Source: Hyphomicrobiales bacterium | GTDB lineage: Bacteria; Pseudomonadota; Alphaproteobacteria; Rhizobiales; Rhizobiaceae | Assembly: GCA_900466005.1 (NCBI GenBank) | Contig: UEGQ01000004.1 | Location: 186,001 to 250,000 of the forward strand | Reading direction: 5' to 3' | Length of the DNA stretch: 64,000 nucleotides | Part shown: positions 1 to 9,759 of the stretch, piece after piece | Numbering within the stretch: position 1 is the stretch's first letter | Layout of the letters: the number at the start of each line of letters is the position of its first letter | Notes under the pieces: model-generated | The model's database searches: none | The model's input: only the letters and a program-made list of their open reading frames with translations | What the model was told of the DNA's origin: nothing | Program-made: the position numbers and the translations under genes

Positions 1-767
<767 letters not shown>

Positions 768-778
768 GGGTAACCCTT

Positions 779-1612
779 TCAGCCTTTGACCGCGCCGGCC
801 GTCAGGCCCCGCACGAGATAGCGCTGGATGAGGAGGAAGAAGAGGCAGGCCGGGATGAGAGCCAGTACGCCCGCCGCCATCATCTGCCCGAAGTCGACGG
901 AGAACTTGGATACGAAGGACAGAAGTCCGACCGGGAACGTCGCCGCATCGTTCCCGGAGATCAGCATCAGGGCGAAGAGCAGCTCGCTCCAGGCGGCGGT
1001 GAAGACGAAGCCGAGCGTCGCGGCGATACCGGGCAGCGTCAGCGGCAGGATGATTTGCCGGAAGGCGACGAACTGGGTGGCGCCGTCGATCATGGCGGCT
1101 TCTTCCAGATCCTTCGGGATGCCGTCGAAGAAGGACTGCATCAGGAAGGTCGCGAAAGGGACGTTGAACGCGGAATAGACGATCACGAGACCGGTGAGGC
1201 TGTTGGTCAGCCCGAGCGGCGAGAGCATCTTGAAGATCGGGGCGACCAGCATGACCAATGGAAACATCTGGGTGAGGAGCATCAGTGCGACGATCCAGTA
1301 TTTCGCCCGGAACGAAAAGCGCGACAGCGCGTAGCCGGAGAGGGAGGCAAGCACGGTGACGACGGCCGCTGTGGCGCCGGAAACGATGAGGCTGTTCTTG
1401 AAGAAGGTCGGGAAGGCGCTGTGGGCGATGACGAAGGTGAAATGTTCGAGCGTCATCTCCGACGGCCACAGGCGCACGCCCTCGCTGTAGAGCAGGCGGT
1501 TGGGTGTCACCGACACCTTCAGGAGCCAGAACAGCGGAAAGAGCGCGACGGCGATATAGGCGAGGATCGCAAGCCGGTGGGCGATGGTGAGGAGAATGCG
1601 GGACGGCCTCAT
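779..1612 (-). CDS. ABC importer permease, MalG type
   Basis: This 277-residue inner-membrane subunit belongs to the binding-protein-dependent carbohydrate transport family. The first hydrophobic helix lies at about residues 11-31 and five further helices follow. The cytoplasmic coupling (EAA) loop reads [20 protein letters not shown] at about 170-189, the hallmark that docks on the ATPase. It starts 4 bp after the stop of the partner permease, so the two are probably translated together, and the ATPase gene follows 11 bp later. The substrate cannot be read from the sequence; the family suggests a sugar or sugar derivative. Confidence 0.92.
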   Translation of the reverse strand: MRPSRILLTIAHRLAILAYIAVALFPLFWLLKVSVTPNRLLYSEGVRLWPSEMTLEHFTFVIAHSAFPTFFKNSLIVSGATAAVVTVLASLSGYALSRFSFRAKYWIVALMLLTQMFPLVMLVAPIFKMLSPLGLTNSLTGLVIVYSAFNVPFATFLMQSFFDGIPKDLEEAAMIDGATQFVAFRQIILPLTLPGIAATLGFVFTAAWSELLFALMLISGNDAATFPVGLLSFVSKFSVDFGQMMAAGVLALIPACLFFLLIQRYLVRGLTAGAVKG

Positions 1613-1616
1613 GGTC

Positions 1617-2540
1617 TCAGCCCTTGTTCAGAAGCGACTGGCGAAGCAGCACGATCAGCATGGAATAGGCAAGCAGCAGCACGAGCAGCACCAGGGCAAT
1701 CGCCGAGGCATAGCCGAAATCGAGCCGCTTGAAGGCTTGGGTGAAGATGTAGGAGGCGACGATCTGGGTCCGGTCGGCCGGCCCGCCATTGGTCATGACG
1801 ATGATCAGGTCGGCGAAGTTGGAGATCCAGACGGTGCGCAGGAGCACGGTGATGGCGATCGTCGGCGCGAGAAACGGCAGGGTGATCGACATGAAGCGCT
1901 GGACAGGGCCGGCGCCGTCGATCGCGGCGGCTTCGTAGAGGTCGCGCGGGATCGCCTGAAGAGCGGCAAGAAGCGTGATGGCGAAGAAGGGTATGCCCCA
2001 CCAGACATTGGCGACGATCGGGCCCCACATGGCGAGCGCCGGGTCGGCGAGGATGTTGTTCGGTTCGGCGAGAACGCCGAGCGCATAGAGCCAGTGGGGC
2101 AGGGGGCCGATCACCGGATTGAACAGCCAAGCCCAGTTGAGGCCGGCGAGAAAGCTCGGTACGGCCCAGGGCAGGAAGATCAGCGCCTGCGCCAACCCTC
2201 GGCCGTAGAAGGGCTTGTCGAGGAGGAGGGCGAGGGTCAGGCCGAAGACGAATTGTAGGGCGACGGATGCGCCGGTCCACCAGAGCGTATTCTTCAGCGC
2301 CCGGTAGAAATCCTGGTCCCGGCCGAGCGCGCGGAAATGATCAAGGCCGATAAAGCCGCCCGAAAACGGGTTGAGCAGCTGGATGTCGCGGAAAGCGTAA
2401 GAGATGCCGAGTACCAGCGGCACCAGCATGACGGCGATGATCAGGACGAGCGCCGGTGCGCTATAGAGATAGGGTTCCGATGCATCGGCCATTCGCTTCG
2501 TCAGCGATCTCCGGTCATCGGCGCGGGCAGGCGAGGTCAT
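1617..2540 (-). CDS. ABC importer permease, MalF type
   Basis: This is the second transmembrane subunit of the importer, about 307 residues from the ATG at 2540. The frame stays open to a GTG at 2618 (333 residues). Neither start has a convincing ribosome-binding site, so the shorter ATG version, close to the usual family length, is preferred. Six hydrophobic segments are visible, beginning at YLYSAPALVLIIAVMLVPLV, and the coupling loop reads YEAAAIDGAGPVQRFMSITL. It lies between the binding-protein gene, separated by a repeat-rich gap, and the MalG-type permease. Confidence 0.9.
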   Translation of the reverse strand: MTSPARADDRRSLTKRMADASEPYLYSAPALVLIIAVMLVPLVLGISYAFRDIQLLNPFSGGFIGLDHFRALGRDQDFYRALKNTLWWTGASVALQFVFGLTLALLLDKPFYGRGLAQALIFLPWAVPSFLAGLNWAWLFNPVIGPLPHWLYALGVLAEPNNILADPALAMWGPIVANVWWGIPFFAITLLAALQAIPRDLYEAAAIDGAGPVQRFMSITLPFLAPTIAITVLLRTVWISNFADLIIVMTNGGPADRTQIVASYIFTQAFKRLDFGYASAIALVLLVLLLAYSMLIVLLRQSLLNKG

Positions 2541-2640
2541 CGGCGGTGTTCCGTTCGGGGTAGCTGGCTCACAGGGAACAGGCAAAGTCCTGCCTGATCG
2601 GTTCTGCTTGGTGTCCACTCATCTCAGGAGGCGGAGTAGG

Positions 2641-2780
2641 AGAATTCCCCCTCTGCCTGCCTGCGCATCTCCCCCAAAAGGGGAGAAAGCAAAGCCATGA
2701 TCTCCACCCGGCCACCGGGACACGACGGTGCCGCAACCGAAGCCCCTCCCCCTTGTGGGGAGGGGTTGGGGAGGGGTGGC
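2641..2780. repeat. Rhizobial palindromic intergenic repeats between binding protein and permease genes
   Basis: Two GC-rich units fill this gap. Unit one (about 2641-2690) carries the CCCCCTCTGCCTGCC-like and TCTCCCCCAAAAGGGGAGA strings. Unit two (2741-2763) folds as CCCCTCCCC-cttgt-GGGGAGGGG and is followed by GTTGGGGAGGGGTGGC. Similar palindromic strings are scattered between genes in rhizobial genomes (RIME-like mosaic elements); that link is from memory and was not tested. The hairpin lies 11-50 bp downstream of the binding-protein stop codon, where it could stabilise the upstream mRNA or dampen read-through. Confidence 0.6.
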
Positions 2781-2790
2781 TGTTCAGCCA

Positions 2791-4053
2791 CTACTTCGAC
2801 TTCGCCAGATATTTCTGCTGCGCCTTTGTCAGGTAGTCGGCCCACTGGTCCGCCAGTTCCTGCGGGGTGATGTCGCCGAGGAGTGCCTGCTGCGAGGTCT
2901 TGATCACCAGCGAGTCCTTGAAGAAGGCGAACTCTTCGAGATGTGTCGGCATAACGGTCGGGACCGCGTCCTTGTCGGAGAGTTCCTCGAACCATCCCTT
3001 GAACTGCGCGCTCGAATAGAAGGGGTCGCTTTCAGCGGACTTCAGCGCCGGCAGAGCGCCGGTCCGCTTGTTCCACTCGATGTTGCCTTCCTTGCCTTCG
3101 AGTGTCGCAATCAGTTTCCAGGCGAGGTCCTTGTTTTCGCTCGCCGACATCATCGACCAGCCGGCATAGCCTATGGTCGGGAAGGTCTTGCCGTCCGGCC
3201 CCTTCGGCATGGTCATGACGCCGTAGTCGTCGGCGTTCATGTGCTGGGCGATCGCGATGAGGGCGTCCGGATCCTGGTCGAGGAAGGCGCAGGTGCCGCT
3301 GTAGAAGCCGGCGACGATCTCGTTGAAGCCCCAGTTGACGCTGTCTTTCGGCGCGTAGCCGTTCTTGTAGAGGTCGATGAGCCAGGTGAGGCCCTTGACC
3401 CAGCCTTCGGAATTGAAGGTCGAGGTGCCGTCGTCGGTGAAGAAGGCGTTGTCACCGGCCATGGAGGCGCCGAACATCACCCAGCCGTTCAATCCGCCCG
3501 GTCCGCCGCGAAGGCAGTAGCCGTACTTGCCGGGAAGGCCAGAGACCTTCTTTGCGGCCTCGGCGAACTCGTCCATGGTCTTCGGCGGTTCGGACACACC
3601 GGCCTCGGAGAGCAGCTTCTTGTTGTAGAACATGGCGCGCAGATAGAAGCCGTAGGGTAGCATGTAGGCCGTGTCGTTGACGTCGCGACCGAGCTCCAGG
3701 GCGCGGTCCGAGAGGTCTGCGGCCTGGTTCCATTCCTTCAGATAGGGTTCGAGGCTCTCGATCATGCCGTTGTTGGCGTAGAGCGAGAGCCAGGTGTCCG
3801 GCATTTCCATGACGTCCGGAATTTCGCCGGCCGAGACCATGGTCGCGAACTTCTGGAACGCCTCGCCCCACGGCAGCGAGATGATCTCGACCTTGGTGCC
3901 GGGATTGTCGGCCTCGAACTTCGAAACGATAGATTTCAAGGTGTCGGTACGCTCGGGGCTCGTGATGACTTCCACGAGCTTCAGCGTCGTATCGGCGAGC
4001 GCCGTTCCCGCCATCAGGACGCTCATCAGGGCAGCTGTCAGAAATGTCTTCAT
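2791..4053 (-). CDS. ABC importer solute-binding protein, MalE-like
   Basis: This is the periplasmic substrate-binding component of the importer encoded just downstream. From the ATG at 4053 the protein has 420 residues; an ATG two codons upstream (4059) shares the same GAGGGGG ribosome-binding site and is equally possible. It opens with a typical Sec signal, MKTFLTAALMSVLMAGTALA, followed by DTTLKLVEVITSPERTDTLKSIVSKFEAD, the usual family-1 extracellular sugar-binding fold. The stop of the PLP enzyme gene lies 31-37 bp upstream, so transport and catabolic gene are probably cotranscribed. The ligand is unknown. Confidence 0.92.
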   Translation of the reverse strand: MKTFLTAALMSVLMAGTALADTTLKLVEVITSPERTDTLKSIVSKFEADNPGTKVEIISLPWGEAFQKFATMVSAGEIPDVMEMPDTWLSLYANNGMIESLEPYLKEWNQAADLSDRALELGRDVNDTAYMLPYGFYLRAMFYNKKLLSEAGVSEPPKTMDEFAEAAKKVSGLPGKYGYCLRGGPGGLNGWVMFGASMAGDNAFFTDDGTSTFNSEGWVKGLTWLIDLYKNGYAPKDSVNWGFNEIVAGFYSGTCAFLDQDPDALIAIAQHMNADDYGVMTMPKGPDGKTFPTIGYAGWSMMSASENKDLAWKLIATLEGKEGNIEWNKRTGALPALKSAESDPFYSSAQFKGWFEELSDKDAVPTVMPTHLEEFAFFKDSLVIKTSQQALLGDITPQELADQWADYLTKAQQKYLAKSK

Positions 4054-4090
4054 GGTCATTCCCCCTCTTGTTCTTGGGTTGATAGGCAAA

Positions 4091-5263
4091 TCAGGTCTTG
4101 CGGGCGGCGTTGATCGCCGTCTCCAGGTCACTCCACAGGGCCTCTGTTCCTTCGAGGCCGACATGGAGACGCACGGACCGCGGGTTCATGCCGAAAGCAT
4201 GCGCGGAATTCGGTTGGGCCTTTTGCTGCAGCACGACCTCGCCCGGGACGATCAGGCTTTCGTGTCCGCCCCAGCTGACGCCGAGCTTGAAGAGCTCGAG
4301 ACGGTCGGCGAAGGCGCGGATGTCGACGCCGTCACGGAAGACGAAGGAGAAGAGGCCCGAGGTGCCGGTGAGCCCCGGCGGCAACTGGTTTGCAAGGCCC
4401 GGATGGTTGACCTGCTCGACCTCGGGAAGCGCCTTCAACCGCCGTGCGATCTCGAGGCCGGCCGCCTCGTGCGCCTTCATGCGGATCGGCAGCGTCCGGA
4501 GCCCGCGGATCAGCAGCCACGCGTCGAAGGGAGACATCTTGCCGCCGAGATAGGGGAGGCTCTCGCTGCGGATGCGGTCGACGAGCGCCTTCGGACCGGC
4601 GACGACGCCGGCGACGACGTCGCTGTGGCCGCCCAGATATTTGGAGGCCGAGTGCAGCACGAGATCGACGCCGAGCGACAGCGGGCGCTGGAAGACGGGG
4701 CTCGCCCAGCTGTTGTCGATGACGGTCAGGACGCCGTATTTCCGGGCGATCGCCGCGAGTGCGGCGACGTCATGGGTCTCCATGATCCAGCTGGTCGGGC
4801 TTTCCATGTAGAAGAGCTTCGCCCCCGGCATCGCCTTCTCGACGGCCTCCTCGTCGGTGCCGTCGACATAGGCGACCTCGATCTTCATGCGCTTCAGGAG
4901 CGTTCCGAAGAGGCGAAAGGCATCCGGGTAGAGATGCTTCACCGCGACGATGCGGTCACCCGGCTCCACGAAGGTGAGCACAGTAGAGGAGATCGCCGCC
5001 ATACCGCTTCCGAAGCCCAGCGCGTCCTCGCCACCTTCGAGTTTTGCCAGCATTTCTTCGAAATGCCGTACGGTCGGGTTGAGCCCGCGGGAATAGACCG
5101 GGCGGTTCTTTTCTCCGCGATAAGTCGCGACCATCTCGTCGACGGTCTCGAAGGTGAAGAGCGAGGTTTGCACGATCGGCGGCACGACGGCCTCGAAGGC
5201 ATTGCTGCCGTCGTGCGCGACGACCAGAGAAGCATCGTCGAACGGATTCGGGCCGTCGATCAT
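4091..5263 (-). CDS. Cys/Met-metabolism PLP enzyme (cystathionine lyase/synthase fold)
   Basis: This is a 390-residue PLP-dependent enzyme of the cystathionine gamma-synthase / beta-lyase / gamma-lyase family. The PLP lysine is K208 in SASKYLGGHSDV (205-216). D183 in VIDNSWASP contacts the pyridine ring, and YSRGLNPT (57-64) matches the conserved phosphate/tetramer loop. The family cleaves or forms C-S bonds in sulfur amino acids; the exact reaction cannot be assigned. Its ATG overlaps the stop of the GntR regulator gene by 4 bp (ATGA), implying translational coupling. A sulfur-containing substrate brought in by the adjacent importer is an inference only. Confidence 0.88.
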   Translation of the reverse strand: MIDGPNPFDDASLVVAHDGSNAFEAVVPPIVQTSLFTFETVDEMVATYRGEKNRPVYSRGLNPTVRHFEEMLAKLEGGEDALGFGSGMAAISSTVLTFVEPGDRIVAVKHLYPDAFRLFGTLLKRMKIEVAYVDGTDEEAVEKAMPGAKLFYMESPTSWIMETHDVAALAAIARKYGVLTVIDNSWASPVFQRPLSLGVDLVLHSASKYLGGHSDVVAGVVAGPKALVDRIRSESLPYLGGKMSPFDAWLLIRGLRTLPIRMKAHEAAGLEIARRLKALPEVEQVNHPGLANQLPPGLTGTSGLFSFVFRDGVDIRAFADRLELFKLGVSWGGHESLIVPGEVVLQQKAQPNSAHAFGMNPRSVRLHVGLEGTEALWSDLETAINAARKT

Positions 5264-5973
5264 TTGGACATTTCCTTGATGTCTTCTTCGACGACGTCGA
5301 GGATCTTCAATGTTTCGCGTCGCGCGGCTTCGGTGTCCTGGGCGACGATCGCGTTGAACAGCGTGCGGTGATAGGGAAAGGACCTCCGGGCGAAGTCCGG
5401 CCGGTCGAAAGGCTTTTCCCAGAAACGCTCGAAGGCTTCGCGCATCTGTTCGAGCAGCTGGCGGAATAACGGATTGTGGGTGGCATCGTAGATCGCGAGA
5501 TGGAAGGCGAGGTCCTCCTCGCCCGCCGTTCCCTTCAGGAGATGGACCCGCTCCATCTCGTCGAGCTTGGCTTCCATGTTGGCGATGTCGTCTGCCGTGC
5601 GGCGCCGGGCCGCCACCATGCAGGCCTCGCATTCGATGCCGCGACGCACTTCGAGCGTCTGCAGGAGGGCGTCACGCACGCTTGCGGTTTCGACCGAGAG
5701 CGGCATGTGGATCGTGGCAGATGTGATCGGTTTGAGAAGGTAGGTGCCGCTACCCTTGCGGGTCTCCATGACGCCGAGCGCCTGGAAATGGCGGATCACC
5801 TCGCGGATGGTCGAGCGGCCGACGCCAAGCGCCGCCATGAGTTCCCGCTCCGCGGGCAACCGGTCACCGGCGGCAAGTCGCGCCTGGTCGATGTAGCGGG
5901 CGAGCGATTCCGTCACTTGCCGCGCGCGGTCCATCGGCGGAAGGGGAGCTATCAGCGGCTTGGTATTCGTCAT
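5260..5973 (-). CDS. GntR-family transcription regulator, FadR subfamily
   Basis: This 237-residue DNA-binding regulator starts at the ATG at 5973; the frame extends to a TTG at 5988, judged less likely. The N-terminal winged helix-turn-helix includes GDRLPAERELMAALGVGRSTIREVIRHFQALGV, the signature of GntR proteins. The all-helical C-terminal FCD domain has the metal/ligand histidine pattern (DLAFHLAIYDATHN; FPYHRTLFNAI). Such proteins usually repress their own operon until a small carboxylate or amino acid binds. As the first gene before the PLP enzyme and the importer, it probably controls the whole unit. Confidence 0.9.
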   Translation of the reverse strand: MTNTKPLIAPLPPMDRARQVTESLARYIDQARLAAGDRLPAERELMAALGVGRSTIREVIRHFQALGVMETRKGSGTYLLKPITSATIHMPLSVETASVRDALLQTLEVRRGIECEACMVAARRRTADDIANMEAKLDEMERVHLLKGTAGEEDLAFHLAIYDATHNPLFRQLLEQMREAFERFWEKPFDRPDFARRSFPYHRTLFNAIVAQDTEAARRETLKILDVVEEDIKEMSK

Positions 5974-5987
5974 CGATGTCGATCTCA

Positions 5988-6004
5988 AATTGGTCTGACA
6001 TCAT
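5988..6004. promoter_or_regulatory. Possible FadR/GntR-type operator upstream of the GntR gene
   Basis: The plus strand reads AATTGGTCTGACATCAT here, 15-31 bp before the ATG of the GntR gene. It carries the half-site TGGTCTGAC, close to the FadR-subfamily pattern TGGTNNNACCA, but the right arm is imperfect. Its position fits autoregulation. Confidence 0.35.
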
Positions 6005-6077
6005 AGCATTTCTCGTTCACGCCGATGAGTCAACCGGCAAGATGAAAGATGCGTGAGGACGGTGCGTGCGGCTCTCG

Positions 6078-6491
6078 TCAGCGACGGCTCTGCGGGCTGG
6101 TATCGCTTCCGGGAAGGGAGACGAGGCCGGCGACGAGCCAGAACACGGCGCGAAAACTCATGGCGACGACGGTTCGCAGTTCATAGGGCCTGTCGGTGAG
6201 GACCCAGACACCAAGGCCGGCAAGAACAAGCCCGTTCGCCGCCGCTATCGCGATTGACAGGACGCGCGCCCACCGGCGTTTCAGGATCAGGCCGATCCCG
6301 GCCGCGACATAGGCGAAGCCGGCGGCAAAGTTGAAGAACAGGACGAACGGCACGATCTTCAATGCACTGTCCGGCGCTCGCCAAAGTGTGAGAATGTTGC
6401 TGCCGCCGGAGATCACGGTGGCTATTCCGAACAGGATCGCCACGCCTCCCAATACGCTCACCGCCCGAGCGAAACCCGTTGCAGATGCCAT
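6078..6491 (-). CDS. Small four-helix membrane protein, unknown function
   Basis: This 137-residue hydrophobic protein starts MASATGFARAVSVLGGVAIL. The start at 6491 is fixed by an AGGAGG ribosome-binding site five bases before the ATG; the longer open frame to 6566 has none. Four transmembrane segments are visible, at about residues 10-30, 47-68, 77-98 and 107-127, with almost no soluble domain. I do not recognise a named family. It lies 108 bp downstream of the DevA-like ATPase gene on the same strand and could be a late member of that operon or independent. Confidence 0.75.
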   Translation of the reverse strand: MASATGFARAVSVLGGVAILFGIATVISGGSNILTLWRAPDSALKIVPFVLFFNFAAGFAYVAAGIGLILKRRWARVLSIAIAAANGLVLAGLGVWVLTDRPYELRTVVAMSFRAVFWLVAGLVSLPGSDTSPQSRR

Positions 6492-6599
6492 GTCTTCCTC
6501 CTGCCCGTCATCGGGTGCTTTCCGTTGTGCCGGCGCGAGGCCTGCGCTCCACTCGATGCGTCTCAACAGATGCCGTGGAGGCTTCCGGCACAGCGTTCA

Positions 6600-7310
6600 T
6601 CAGTCGAAGCCGCGTCCCTCGCCAGCCTCCTCATGGGTCACACCGTCCCTGATGTGATAGATGCGCCTGAAGGTCGGAATGATCTTCTCGTCGTGGGTGA
6701 CGACGATGATGGCGGTGCCGAACCTGCCGGCCATGTCGTTCAGGATGCGGATGACGCTGAGCGCCCGCACGCTGTCGAGCGGTGCGGTCGGTTCGTCGGC
6801 GAGGATGACCGGAGGGCGATTGATCAGCCCGCGCGCGATCGCAACGCGTTGCTGCTCACCGCCCGAGAGCTGGGAGGGCATCGCGGCGGCGCGATGCGCG
6901 ACGTCCAGAGCTTTCAGGAGTTCGCGCGCGCGTTGGCGCGATTCAGCGTTGGAGACCCCCGCCAGCATCGGCAGCAGGGCCACGTTGTCGGTCACGTCGA
7001 GAAACGGGATGAGAAAGGGTGCCTGGAAGACGAAACCGATCTTGTCGCGTCTCAGAGCACGCAGGTCGCGGATTTTCCAGCCGTCGTCATAGATCACCTT
7101 CTCACCGAGGGTCATGCGCCCGCCGCTCGGGTCGATCACCGCACCGAGGGCCTTGAGCAGGGTGGTCTTGCCCGATCCGGATGGACCGACGAGGCCGACC
7201 ACCTCGCCGGGAGCGACCTTCATGTTGACGTTCTTGAGGGCGTCGACTGCGGTGTCGCCGCTGCCATACCGCTTGCTGAGCCCTTCGATCAGGATTCCGC
7301 CATTTGCCAT
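6600..7310 (-). CDS. ABC exporter ATPase, DevA/LolD/MacB type
   Basis: This 236-residue nucleotide-binding subunit has Walker A GPSGSGKTT at 42-50, signature LSGGEQQR, Walker B VILADEPTAPLD and the VVTHDEKI switch. These features place it in the LolD/MacB/DevA group, which powers FtsX-like permeases rather than importers. It lies 1 bp from the permease gene and completes a TetR, membrane-fusion protein, permease, ATPase operon. The substrate is unknown; known relatives export glycolipids, macrolides or envelope lipids. Confidence 0.92.
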   Translation of the reverse strand: MANGGILIEGLSKRYGSGDTAVDALKNVNMKVAPGEVVGLVGPSGSGKTTLLKALGAVIDPSGGRMTLGEKVIYDDGWKIRDLRALRRDKIGFVFQAPFLIPFLDVTDNVALLPMLAGVSNAESRQRARELLKALDVAHRAAAMPSQLSGGEQQRVAIARGLINRPPVILADEPTAPLDSVRALSVIRILNDMAGRFGTAIIVVTHDEKIIPTFRRIYHIRDGVTHEEAGEGRGFD

Positions 7311-7311
7311 C

Positions 7312-8514
7312 TCAACCTCCGATCGCTTCGGCGGGATCGACCTTCAGGGCCATCCTGATGGCGACGATGCTGGCGAGAGCGCAGATGACGACGACGGCCA
7401 CGAGCCCCGTTGCCGTATCCTTGGAGAGAAGCAGGACGAACTTTGGAAATAGCGGGGCGGCGAAAGTCGCCGTGATCTTGCCGACGACAAATCCGATCAA
7501 TCCGAGCACGATCGCCTGCTGCAGGATCATGGCGGCAATCGTCCGGTTGCGCGTGCCGATGAGCTTCAGCACGGCGATCTCGCGAATCTTGTCCATCGTC
7601 AGCGTATAGATGATGAAGGCGACGATGGCCGCGCTGACGACGGCAAGGATTGCGAGGAACATGCCGATCTGCTTGGACGAGGTGGCGATCAGCTTGCCGA
7701 TCAGGATCTCTTCCATCTGCGCACGCGTATAGACCGTCAGCCGCTTCCATCTCGCAATATCGGCGGCGATCGGTTCCGGGTCGTAGCCAGGCTTGATGCG
7801 GACCAGAACGGCGTTCACATACGGGTTGCTGTTTTGGGAGGCGATGACGGCATCCAGCAGGCCCGGTACGCCGGGCCGGTTGAATTCGGGATTCTCGCTC
7901 GTGCGCCGGCGCTGGCGGACGATCGAATCATTGTCCTTCAAAAACTGTGCTTCCTGCGCGTCCTTCAGCGGGATGAAGACCATCGGGTCACCGCTGGACG
8001 AGACTGCGCGCCGGGTCAGGCCGACGACCTTGTAGTGGTTTCGCCGGATGACAATGCTATCGCCGAGGGCGAAGCCGCTCGCGGCGTCCGCCACGGCTTC
8101 ATAGTGACCTCGTGTGATCTGGCGACCGGCGACGAGAAACGGTGGCCAGCCGGGCGTCGCGACATTGCCCGGCGCAATGCCGACCACCATCGCGCGAACA
8201 TCCGTATTGCCCTTTCGGACCTGCATCGTCAGGTAGGTGACGTTGGCTGCGCGCGCGACGCCGGGCGTCGCAAGGATCATCCGGTAGATGTCGTCATTGA
8301 TGCTCGAGGATTCGGCGTAGGGGCCAAGCGTGTTCTGCTGAACGACCCACATGTCGGCGCCGCTGTTGTCGAGCAGCACCTTGCCGTCCTCAACCATGCC
8401 CCGGTAGACGCCGGCCATTGTGAACGTCACGCCGATCAGCAGCCCGAGCCCGATCCCGGTGAAGACGAACTTGCCCCAAGAGTGAAGGATGTCGCGGCCC
8501 GCGAGGCTGATCAT
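7312..8514 (-). CDS. ABC exporter permease, DevC/FtsX type
   Basis: This 400-residue permease begins MISLAGRDILHSWGKFVFTG, with one transmembrane helix near the N terminus. A large periplasmic domain follows (about 45-270: GADMWVVQQNTLGPYAESSS and onward), then three C-terminal helices from about residue 280. This topology defines the FtsX/MacB-like group. The start overlaps the stop of the HlyD-like gene by 4 bp (ATGA), showing tight coupling. With the fusion protein and ATPase it should form a tripartite machine spanning the envelope. Confidence 0.92.
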   Translation of the reverse strand: MISLAGRDILHSWGKFVFTGIGLGLLIGVTFTMAGVYRGMVEDGKVLLDNSGADMWVVQQNTLGPYAESSSINDDIYRMILATPGVARAANVTYLTMQVRKGNTDVRAMVVGIAPGNVATPGWPPFLVAGRQITRGHYEAVADAASGFALGDSIVIRRNHYKVVGLTRRAVSSSGDPMVFIPLKDAQEAQFLKDNDSIVRQRRRTSENPEFNRPGVPGLLDAVIASQNSNPYVNAVLVRIKPGYDPEPIAADIARWKRLTVYTRAQMEEILIGKLIATSSKQIGMFLAILAVVSAAIVAFIIYTLTMDKIREIAVLKLIGTRNRTIAAMILQQAIVLGLIGFVVGKITATFAAPLFPKFVLLLSKDTATGLVAVVVICALASIVAIRMALKVDPAEAIGG

Positions 8515-9704
8515 TTGAGCAACTCCGCGGGCTTGTCGACGATCCGGATGCGGCTCGTGCCGGTGAGCCGCGAGGCGCTGTAAACGACAATCTCGTCACC
8601 GGCCTGCAGACCACCCGTGATCTGGACCGTTCCGTCGAGATCCGTGACGCCGACCTGGACAGGAGCAAATTGGATCTTTCCGTCGTCGACCTTCCAGACG
8701 CCGGTCCTGCCCTCGACATTCTGGAGCGCGGCATTGGGAACGGCCGGGCTCGGGGAAACCTCGGGCAGGGCAATCGTGACCTCGGCCAGTTCGCCGATCG
8801 GAGGAAGCGGATCGGGAAGCGCGTCGAATTCGACCTTGGCCAGATTTTCTTCGGTCACCGAGTCGGCGAGCACCTCGACGCGGGATACCCGTCCTGCGAT
8901 GCTCTCTCCGCCATGCGAACGCAGCGCAATTTGCGCCGAAAGTCCCTTGCGCAGGCCCATGGCTGCAATCTGGTCGAAACGCGCATTGATCCAGAGTTTC
9001 TTCGGGTCGATCATTTCGATTACGGCTTGCCCGGCAACCATGGTCGTTCCCGATTCGGCGTTGCGGGCGACGACCACGCCGTCGACCGGGGCGAGAAGGA
9101 CCAGGGTATCGCGTTGCTTCAGGAGACCGTCGCGGTCGGCGCGGTTACGTCGCAAATCCTGCTGTGCGGCAACGAGATTCGACTGTGCGGCCGAGAGCGC
9201 GGCAAGTGCGATCTGGCTGTCCTGCCGTCTTGTTTCCACGGCAGCTTTGCTGACGGTCTGGCTCTTCCAGAGCTCGTCGTAGCGCACCGCCTGCAGATCC
9301 GCATATTCCTTGCGCGCAAGCGCGTCTTCGACCTGCGCTTCAGCCGCCTTTATCGATGCCTCGGCTCGGCTGATTGCCGCGTCGAGCGCCGCAATCCGAT
9401 CGTTGAGATCCACCGGATCCATCTCGGCGAGAGCCTGGCCGGCGCTTACCGTATCACCGACGTCCACATGTACCTTGCCGACACGTGCAGCAATGGTCGG
9501 GCCGATCTTGTAGGAAAAGCGTGCTTCGACCGTGCCGATGCCAAAGAGCGCGGGCGCGATCGAACGGTTTTCGACGGTGGCCGTTCTCACGGCGACCGGC
9601 GCCAGCGGGCCCGATCGAAGGACCACGTAGCCGAACAGCGCAACGATCGGAACCGCGACGGCGAGGAGCATCAAGCTGCGACGTTGAACGGAGGGAAGTT
9701 TCAT
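8511..9704 (-). CDS. Periplasmic membrane-fusion protein, HlyD/DevB type
   Basis: This 397-residue adaptor has one N-terminal membrane anchor (LMLLAVAVPIVALFGYVVL), then a beta-barrel/lipoyl half motif (KVHVDVGDTVSAGQALAEMD). A long alpha-hairpin follows at about 110-205 (ISRAEASIKAAEAQVEDALARKEYADLQAV...), then the second lipoyl half (VVARNAESGTTMVAGQAVIEMID). The coiled hairpin is what contacts an outer-membrane channel in this family. GGAGGCGGCACG-ATG sets the start. No outer-membrane factor is encoded nearby, so a TolC-like protein elsewhere would be needed. Confidence 0.92.
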   Translation of the reverse strand: MKLPSVQRRSLMLLAVAVPIVALFGYVVLRSGPLAPVAVRTATVENRSIAPALFGIGTVEARFSYKIGPTIAARVGKVHVDVGDTVSAGQALAEMDPVDLNDRIAALDAAISRAEASIKAAEAQVEDALARKEYADLQAVRYDELWKSQTVSKAAVETRRQDSQIALAALSAAQSNLVAAQQDLRRNRADRDGLLKQRDTLVLLAPVDGVVVARNAESGTTMVAGQAVIEMIDPKKLWINARFDQIAAMGLRKGLSAQIALRSHGGESIAGRVSRVEVLADSVTEENLAKVEFDALPDPLPPIGELAEVTIALPEVSPSPAVPNAALQNVEGRTGVWKVDDGKIQFAPVQVGVTDLDGTVQITGGLQAGDEIVVYSASRLTGTSRIRIVDKPAELLK

Positions 9705-9759
9705 CGTGCCGCCTCCGTCAACGCCCTGGTCGGGGATTCTTGCTGTGCGGGGAGGTCGA

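Noticed and set aside
3794..5371. A 525-residue plus-strand frame opposite the PLP enzyme gene.
   Set aside because: Antisense shadow; the minus-strand gene has the PLP lysine motif and overlaps its regulator in the typical operon manner.
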